Assembly (NCBI GenBank): GCA_036263155.1 | Contig: DATAHN010000082.1 | Span: 1-9,439 of the forward strand | Direction of reading: 5' to 3' | DNA: 9,439 bases | Source: DASUBN01 sp036263155 | GTDB taxonomy: Bacteria > Pseudomonadota > Gammaproteobacteria > Natronospirales > REEB76 | Shown here: in pieces, positions 5,270 through 9,439 of the stretch | Layout of the letters: each line of letters opens with the position of its first letter | Numbering within the stretch: the first letter of the stretch is position 1 | Translations under genes and position numbers: made by a program | The notes under the pieces: model-generated | Seen by the model: only the letters and a program-made list of their open reading frames with translations | The model's database searches: none | Told to the model about the DNA's origin: nothing

Positions 5270-8056
5270 TCAGGCGTTGCGGCGACGCCGCGCGAAGGCT
5301 GCGCCCAGCGCCAGCAGGCTGATGAGGTCGATCGAGCCTCCGCCCCCGCCGGAGCTGCCGCCACCGCCGCCGCCACCACCACCTCCGCCGCCTCCGCCAC
5401 CGCTGCTGCCTCCGCTGGAGGGGATCACGGTGTCGGGGTTGCCGATGGCCACGTCCGCCTTCTTGATGCAGCCGAGCTTGAGGCCGCCGGTGGCGCCGGA
5501 CAGCGACACGCTGAAATGCAGGAAGTTGGCCGCGCCCTTGGCGATGTTGCCGGTGTTGAGCAGCGGCACGGTGATGGTCTTGTGGCCGGTCTGGCCGTCA
5601 TCCCAGGACACGTCGCCGCTCGTGGCGGTGTAGTTGGTGCCGCTCTTGGCGGTGCCGTTGGCAGTGGCATAGTGCACGCTCACCGCGCCGGCAGAGCCGG
5701 AGCGCAGCAGCGTGAGGGTCGCCTTGCCCGCCGCTTCGTCGTACTCGTAGTTTCCGTCGAAGGTCACCTCGTCGCTGCCCGGCGCGGCATAGCAGGCGGT
5801 GATGGTGTAGGCCTGGTTCGAGTGGCCGGCGAAATTCACCACCGCTACGTGGTAGGTACCGGCGCTGGTGCTGGGCCGGTTCGCGGCGTCGAACGGCGTC
5901 GGCAGGCCGTCGTAGGCGATGCTCTCGTTGCCGTCGGCGCGGCCGCTGGTCTGGGCGTTCGGCTCGATGTACTGCTGGAACTCGGGATCCGAGCTCGGGT
6001 TGTCCACCCCCAAGGTCTCCAGGTACTGCGGCAGCCGGTCCTTCATGGCGATGAGGTCCACGTCCACGCCGTCCGGGGTGGTGCTGTAGATCAGCAGGTT
6101 CCTGGCACCCGAGGGCACCGTGACGTGGAAGTCCTGGAAATCGTCATAGGCGTTGCGCGCCAGGGTGCCGTCCACCTGCACCTTGTTCTTGAGGGGACCC
6201 GCTTCCAGGTAGAAGTAGCGGTCCACGTTTGCACCGTTGGTGCTGGTGATGTTCAGCTTGAACAGCAGTTGATGGTTGCCCGTGAGCGTGGCGAAGTCCG
6301 TGGTGAAGCTCAGGGTCGCCGTGTCGTCCACGATGTTCGGGGAGCTGCCCGATTGGGTGAAGGCGGGAACCACGACCGGCGCGCCGGTGACCGTCGCAAG
6401 GCCGTCCGTGCCGGCGTAGCTCAGGGTACCGGTCACGTTGGTATCGTCGGGACCCACGTTCGCGACCTTCACGTTCAAGGTGGCGGTCTCGCCGGAATCG
6501 ATCTCGCCGTTGCCGTTGCCGCCGGAGATCGTCACGTTGCGCACCACCACCACTGCGTGGGTCACATCCTGCAGTGATTGGTAGGCATTGAGCCGGCCGG
6601 TGGCGCTGCGCCCGTCCAGCGCGCTGAGACTGGTCGGGTTCTGGCTGCGCTCGCTGCCGTTATAGAGGTGCATCTTGAGGTCGCGCCAGTCCGGGCTCGC
6701 CGGGTTGGCGTTGTCGATGAGGTACTGGCCCACGAGCCCGGCCACGCCGGCGGTGATGGGCGAGGAGAAGGACGTGCCGGCGACGCTCACGGTGGAGCCG
6801 TTGCCGCCGCGCTGCAGGGCGACGACGGACTCGCCCGGGGCCAGCAGGCCCACGTTGAAGGAACCCCATTGGCTCCAGCTCGTCATCTTGTCCACTGTGT
6901 CGCTGGCTGCCACGGCGATCACGTTGGCGAGCCCTGTCCGGGTGGTCACGGTGCCGGTGATGGGCGAGCCCTGGCCGTTCACGCGGGGGAAGATCACGGT
7001 GTTGGCCGCGTAGTTGGCCGGATAGGCTGCGCCGGCGCGGTCATTATCGGAGTCGCTGTTGCCGGCGGACACCACCACCAGGATGTTGGCGTCCTGGGCG
7101 TCCTTGAGCGCGTCGTACTCCGCCTTGGAAGCGATCGGGCCGCCGAAGCTCTCGTTGATCACCCGCACTCCGCCGTAGTTGATGGCGTACTCCACGGCAG
7201 CCACGATGGCGCTATCGGTGAGATCGCACTTGATGGGGACGATCTTCGCGGTCCATAGCACGCCCGCGATGGCCTTGTTGTTGCCGCCGAGGGCAGCCAT
7301 GGTGCTGGAGACGAAGGTGCCGTGATCCTCGCTGCCGTCGGTGGCGGTGGCCATGGCGGCGGTGCTGCTGGTGGCACTGCATCCGGAGTCCGCGGTACAG
7401 CTGGTGCCCTGCAGGAAGTTACCCTTGAGGTCAGGGTTGGTAAGGTCGAAGCCGTCGTCGATGATCGCGATCTTGAAATCCTTGACCCGGGCCGGGCTGT
7501 TGCTGGCATTGGTGCAGCTGCCGGCGGTCGGATCGCAGAAGAGGCCCCAACCGGCAGTGAGACCGATGTCCGCGTGCAGCTGGAAGGTGGTGTTCTCCGC
7601 GTACCACTGGGTGGCGAAGCTGGGATCATCGGGCTCGATGCAGGCGGTGGGGGCCACGGTGTAACCGGCGTGGGTGCATTTGTTCAAGGCTGCAGCCGAG
7701 GTGTGCACGGTGAACGAGACCGCGGTCGGGTAGCGGTAGTAGTCGGGCTCCGCGTATTCCACCGCGCCGCTGGCCTCCAGCTCGGCGGCAGCGCGCATCA
7801 CGTCGGTATCCTGGGGCAGGCTCAGTACGCTCAGGCGCGGGATGCCGGCCAGATTCCGCTCTTCCTGCACCGCCAGGGCGTGCAAGGCGGCCACGCGCCG
7901 TTCCAGGCTGGCGTCAGCCTTGTACTTCACGATCAGCCGGCCGGGCACGTACAGCGGCCGCTGGGCACCGCCCGGGACCTGCGCGCCGGAGGCCGGCAGG
8001 ATGAGGCCCAGCAACAAGGCGGGGAGGAGCAGGAGACGGAATGCGTTCTTCAGCAT
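5270..8056 (-). CDS. Secreted subtilisin-like serine protease (S8) with accessory beta domains and GlyGly-CTERM tail
   Basis: An exported endoprotease precursor of 928 residues. A signal peptide (about 1-25) has a Leu-rich core and ends at PASGAQ. Residues 33-108 look like a fervidolysin/I9-type prodomain (PGRLIVKYKADAS, VEYAEPDYY). The S8 domain covers about 145-500. Catalytic D200 is in IAIIDDGFD, H245 in EDHGTFVSSTMAA, the oxyanion N333 in VVVSAGNSD, and S429 in GTSFSSPITAGVAGL. Usual HGTH is HGTF here. Then come a CARDB-like module (GNGEIDSGETATLNVKVANVG, about 514-535), a probable pre-peptidase C-terminal (PPC) domain (about 625-756) and a Calx-beta-like domain (about 763-872). A Gly/Ser linker leads to SIDLISLLALGAAFARRRR, the GlyGly-CTERM pattern of Gly, short helix and Arg cluster that rhombosortase cleaves. 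Several Cys in the S8 region suggest disulfides. The ATG at 8056 fits the signal peptide, though its ribosome site is poor. An open extension to 8245 runs almost to the tRNA and is rejected. Confidence 0.93.
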   Translation of the reverse strand: MLKNAFRLLLLPALLLGLILPASGAQVPGGAQRPLYVPGRLIVKYKADASLERRVAALHALAVQEERNLAGIPRLSVLSLPQDTDVMRAAAELEASGAVEYAEPDYYRYPTAVSFTVHTSAAALNKCTHAGYTVAPTACIEPDDPSFATQWYAENTTFQLHADIGLTAGWGLFCDPTAGSCTNASNSPARVKDFKIAIIDDGFDLTNPDLKGNFLQGTSCTADSGCSATSSTAAMATATDGSEDHGTFVSSTMAALGGNNKAIAGVLWTAKIVPIKCDLTDSAIVAAVEYAINYGGVRVINESFGGPIASKAEYDALKDAQDANILVVVSAGNSDSDNDRAGAAYPANYAANTVIFPRVNGQGSPITGTVTTRTGLANVIAVAASDTVDKMTSWSQWGSFNVGLLAPGESVVALQRGGNGSTVSVAGTSFSSPITAGVAGLVGQYLIDNANPASPDWRDLKMHLYNGSERSQNPTSLSALDGRSATGRLNAYQSLQDVTHAVVVVRNVTISGGNGNGEIDSGETATLNVKVANVGPDDTNVTGTLSYAGTDGLATVTGAPVVVPAFTQSGSSPNIVDDTATLSFTTDFATLTGNHQLLFKLNITSTNGANVDRYFYLEAGPLKNKVQVDGTLARNAYDDFQDFHVTVPSGARNLLIYSTTPDGVDVDLIAMKDRLPQYLETLGVDNPSSDPEFQQYIEPNAQTSGRADGNESIAYDGLPTPFDAANRPSTSAGTYHVAVVNFAGHSNQAYTITACYAAPGSDEVTFDGNYEYDEAAGKATLTLLRSGSAGAVSVHYATANGTAKSGTNYTATSGDVSWDDGQTGHKTITVPLLNTGNIAKGAANFLHFSVSLSGATGGLKLGCIKKADVAIGNPDTVIPSSGGSSGGGGGGGGGGGGGGGSSGGGGGSIDLISLLALGAAFARRRRNA
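5336..5416 (-). repeat. Low-complexity GGN codon tract encoding the poly-Gly linker
   Basis: The tract encodes 15 consecutive glycines (residues 886-900, at 5357-5401) and a second run of five (903-907), with serines around them. The plus strand reads as CCN triplets, partly CCG/CCA/CCT mixtures. Such triplet tracts can change length by replication slippage in steps of one glycine without breaking the frame. It is directly followed by the sorting helix, so the length sets the spacing between the protease and its membrane tail. Confidence 0.85.
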
Positions 8057-8227
8057 GGTGCAACCCGAGTGTTTGATATTGGAATGTGAAGGCGAGGCAG
8101 GATTTGGGGCCTGCCGCCGCCAGTCCCCCTTTAGGACCGCCGGCCCGCCTAGCATAACCCGGGGTCGCGCCGCCTGTCCCGCACGGCAGGAAACCCCGGC
8201 CGAAGCTGGCCGTGCCGCGGGCCGGAA

Positions 8228-8236
8228 TGCTAGAAT
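8228..8236 (+). promoter_or_regulatory. Candidate extended -10 promoter of tRNA-Ala
   Basis: TG-C-TAGAAT (hexamer 8231-8236, five of six bases match TATAAT) ends 14 bases before the mature tRNA, with a GC-rich GCGCCGC stretch after it, like stringently controlled stable-RNA promoters. No clear -35 is visible. The 194 bases between the protease start and the tRNA hold nothing else I can name; the protease promoter is not obvious there. Confidence 0.5.
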
Positions 8237-8250
8237 GCGCCGCACGTTTT

Positions 8251-8326
<76 letters not shown>

Positions 8327-8336
8327 AACCTTTCCG

Positions 8337-8365
8337 AGCCGGGCCTAGTGCCCGGCTTCTTATTT
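8337..8365 (+). terminator. Intrinsic terminator of tRNA-Ala
   Basis: AGCCGGGC (8337-8344), loop CTAGT, GCCCGGCT (8350-8357) form a perfect 8-base stem followed by TCTTATTT. It lies 10 bases after the tRNA CCA end and should separate the tRNA-Ala transcript from tRNA-Arg. Confidence 0.88.
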
Positions 8366-8377
8366 GTGTCGCACGGT

Positions 8378-8383
8378 TAAGAT
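8378..8383 (+). promoter_or_regulatory. Weak candidate -10 box of tRNA-Arg
   Basis: TAAGAT lies 9 bases before the mature tRNA, in the short gap after the tRNA-Ala terminator. It matches four of six consensus bases, and no -35 is evident. A promoter is needed here if the terminator works, which is the main reason for listing it. Confidence 0.35.
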
Positions 8384-8392
8384 AGCTTCCAC

Positions 8393-8469
8393 GCCCCGGT
8401 AGCTCAGTTGGATAGAGCGTGTGCCTCCTAAGCGCAAGGTCGGCGGTTCGACTCCGCCCCGGGGCACCA
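8393..8469 (+). tRNA. tRNA-Arg (anticodon CCT)
   Basis: The cloverleaf is complete. Acceptor GCCCCGG pairs with CCGGGGC, the D stem is GCTC/GAGC, and the anticodon stem is TGTGC/GCGCA with one G-U pair. Loop CTCCTAA places anticodon CCT at 8427-8429, reading AGG. The T stem is GGCGG/CCGCC with TTCGACT, and CCA is encoded. AGG is a rare arginine codon in many high-GC genomes. No T-rich terminator follows before the oxygenase gene 47 bases on. Confidence 0.96.
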
Positions 8470-8477
8470 GCTACGGC

Positions 8478-8486
8478 TGGTATCAT
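8478..8486 (+). promoter_or_regulatory. Candidate extended -10 promoter for the cupin-like oxygenase gene
   Basis: TG-G-TATCAT (hexamer 8481-8486) closely mirrors the ugd promoter TGGTATAAT and lies 30 bases above the ATG. No -35 is visible, and the gene might instead be read from the tRNA-Arg promoter. Confidence 0.4.
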
Positions 8487-8516
8487 CGCCAAGACAGTCA
8501 GGGAGCCCGCCCGGCC

Positions 8517-9362
8517 ATGCCCATCGAACGCGTGGATTTCCCCCTAAGCCTGGAAGACTTCTACTTCCGTTTCCACACGCGCCGCCGCCCGGTGGTGATC
8601 CGCACCTCGTCCCTGGCACAGCTCGGCTGGCAGACCCACCTCTGGAGCAACGAGTACCTGGCCTACAAGGCCGGTGCCCACGAGGTGCTGGTGCAGAAGC
8701 GCGGCAGCGGGGAATACAGCGCGGAAGGGTCGGCCTATGTGCCGATGCGCTTCGCCGATTTCCTGCAGCGGGTGATGGCGCGTGCCGGCGGGGACGCGGG
8801 GATGTACCTCAACCTGCAGACCAACAACGTGCTGGAGCCGCCGCTCCTGCAGCTCCTGGGGGATTTCTCCATCCCGCCCTACTTCAAGGACCTCACGCTG
8901 CGCTGCGTGAACCTGTGGATGGGCAATAGTGACAAGACCATCGTCACGCCGCTGCACCACGACTTCAACGACAACCTGTACGTGGTGGTGGAGGGGACCA
9001 AGCGCTTCACGCTGTTCCCGCCAGAACAGGCGCCGAACCTTTACCCGCGCGGGCAGCTCCAGGCTGTGGAGCCGAACGGCATCATCCGCTACGCGACGCT
9101 CTCGGGCATGCCGCACCTCTCGCAGGTGGATATCCATGCGCCGGACCGTCAGCGTTTCCCGCGCTATGCGGAAGCGGAGCCTACGCGGGAAGACGTGGAC
9201 ATACGGGCGGGCGAGCTGCTATTCCTGCCGGCGGGCTGGTTCCACCAGGTGAGTTCCACCGGGCGGCACGTGGCGGTGAGCTTCTTCTCGGTGGTGCCGG
9301 GGGGCGAGGAGCTCCAGCGCATGCAGGAGCTCCTGGCCAGGCGCCGCGGCGCGACGGCCTAG
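8517..9362 (+). CDS. Cupin_8/JmjC-like Fe(II)/2-oxoglutarate-dependent oxygenase
   Basis: A 281-residue cytoplasmic protein of the cupin_8 (JmjC-like) family, whose characterised relatives hydroxylate proteins or small molecules with iron, oxygen and 2-oxoglutarate. The N-terminus has the usual entry motif (FYFRFHTRRRPVVIR, 15-29), where the family often shows a YxxPVVI-type strand. The metal site is visible: H147-x-D149 in TPLHHDFNDNLYVVVEG and the distal H243 in LPAGWFHQV. K162 in GTKRFTLFPP is placed to bind 2-oxoglutarate. All metal ligands are intact, so it is probably active. The ATG at 8517 follows AGGGAG (8500-8505) with an 11-base gap; the frame stays open upstream into the tRNA, which cannot be coding. 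The stop overlaps by two bases the stop of the convergent gene at the right edge. The substrate is unknown. Confidence 0.9.
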   Translation: MPIERVDFPLSLEDFYFRFHTRRRPVVIRTSSLAQLGWQTHLWSNEYLAYKAGAHEVLVQKRGSGEYSAEGSAYVPMRFADFLQRVMARAGGDAGMYLNLQTNNVLEPPLLQLLGDFSIPPYFKDLTLRCVNLWMGNSDKTIVTPLHHDFNDNLYVVVEGTKRFTLFPPEQAPNLYPRGQLQAVEPNGIIRYATLSGMPHLSQVDIHAPDRQRFPRYAEAEPTREDVDIRAGELLFLPAGWFHQVSSTGRHVAVSFFSVVPGGEELQRMQELLARRRGATA

Positions 9363-9439
9363 GCTTCCGCTTCCATTCCCAGGGCCGCGAGCAGGGGTGC
9401 GAGGTCCGCCCCATACTTCTTCCAGCGGTGTACCGAGGA
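9359..9439 (-). CDS. C-terminal 26 residues of a convergent gene, possibly a sulfotransferase family protein
   Basis: Reading the minus strand from the right edge gives SSVHRWKKYGADLAPLLAAL, then GMEAEA and a TAG at 9359-9361. The S-x-x-x-RW-x-x-Y-x-x-x-L-x-PL-x-x-x-LG pattern recalls the C-terminal end of bacterial TPR-sulfotransferase or sulfotransferase_3-like proteins, where a serine and an RWxxY motif precede the last helix. That is recognition from memory on a very short piece, so the family is tentative. That this is coding is supported by the open frame, its amphipathic end and its exact fit to the convergent stop (shared CTAG). Confidence 0.5.
   Translation of the reverse strand, partial: SSVHRWKKYGADLAPLLAALGMEAEA

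Noticed and set aside
5336..5416. Possible CRISPR or tandem-repeat array
   Set aside because: It is a codon-level GGN tract within a protein linker, with no spacer structure.
5253..5633. A plus-strand frame with a long polyproline run
   Set aside because: It is simply the complement of the poly-Gly linker codons of the protease, with no start context, and it overlaps the terminator region.
8057..8245. A 63-codon upstream extension of the protease
   Set aside because: It would bury the signal peptide internally and end six bases from the tRNA gene. The signal peptide start at 8056 is the only sensible one.
8421..8516. An upstream start for the oxygenase inside tRNA-Arg
   Set aside because: The first codons would be tRNA sequence. 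Family similarity begins at the ATG at 8517.

Overview
The window is high-GC, densely coded bacterial chromosome with short intergenic gaps, and no stretch over 300 bases lacks a gene. It looks like a GC-rich gammaproteobacterium. The reasons are a secreted S8 protease with a GlyGly-CTERM (rhombosortase-type) tail, tRNA genes with encoded CCA, an AcrAB-like efflux operon and a PrxQ/Bcp peroxiredoxin. Genus cannot be decided from the sequence alone.

Layout. (1) Positions 1-2995, minus strand: a compact drug-efflux operon running padR, then an RND periplasmic adaptor, then an RND inner-membrane pump that leaves the window at position 1. The genes overlap by 8 and 4 bases, so translation is probably coupled. 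A TATATC-N5-GATATA dyad inside the likely padR promoter is a good candidate operator, which suggests autoregulation of the whole operon. (2) Positions 3158-3610, minus strand: a Bcp/PrxQ peroxiredoxin with a perfect hairpin built into its last codons. (3) Positions 3648-5055, plus strand: UDP-glucose 6-dehydrogenase with an extended -10 promoter and a GC-rich leader hairpin; it makes UDP-glucuronate for envelope or capsule polysaccharide. (4) Positions 5051-5269: a roughly 130-bp element with inverted ends whose left end supplies the ugd stop codon, then a small dyad, then a strong bidirectional terminator. (5) Positions 5270-8056, minus strand: a large secreted subtilisin-like protease with prodomain, S8 catalytic domain, accessory beta domains, a poly-Gly linker and a GlyGly-CTERM sorting tail. 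(6) Positions 8251-8469, plus strand: tRNA-Ala(CGC), its terminator, and tRNA-Arg(CCT). (7) Positions 8517-9362, plus strand: a cupin_8/JmjC-like Fe(II)/2-oxoglutarate oxygenase, whose stop overlaps the stop of a convergent gene that enters from the right edge and has a sulfotransferase-like C-terminus.

The genes form several independent transcription units, with efflux, peroxide defence, envelope sugar precursors and exoprotease as the themes, rather than one pathway. I found no convincing wholly new system, phage, CRISPR array or insertion sequence with a transposase. The most interesting items are the palindromic element fused to the end of ugd, the low-complexity Gly tract joined to a rhombosortase-type sorting signal, and the PadR operator candidate.
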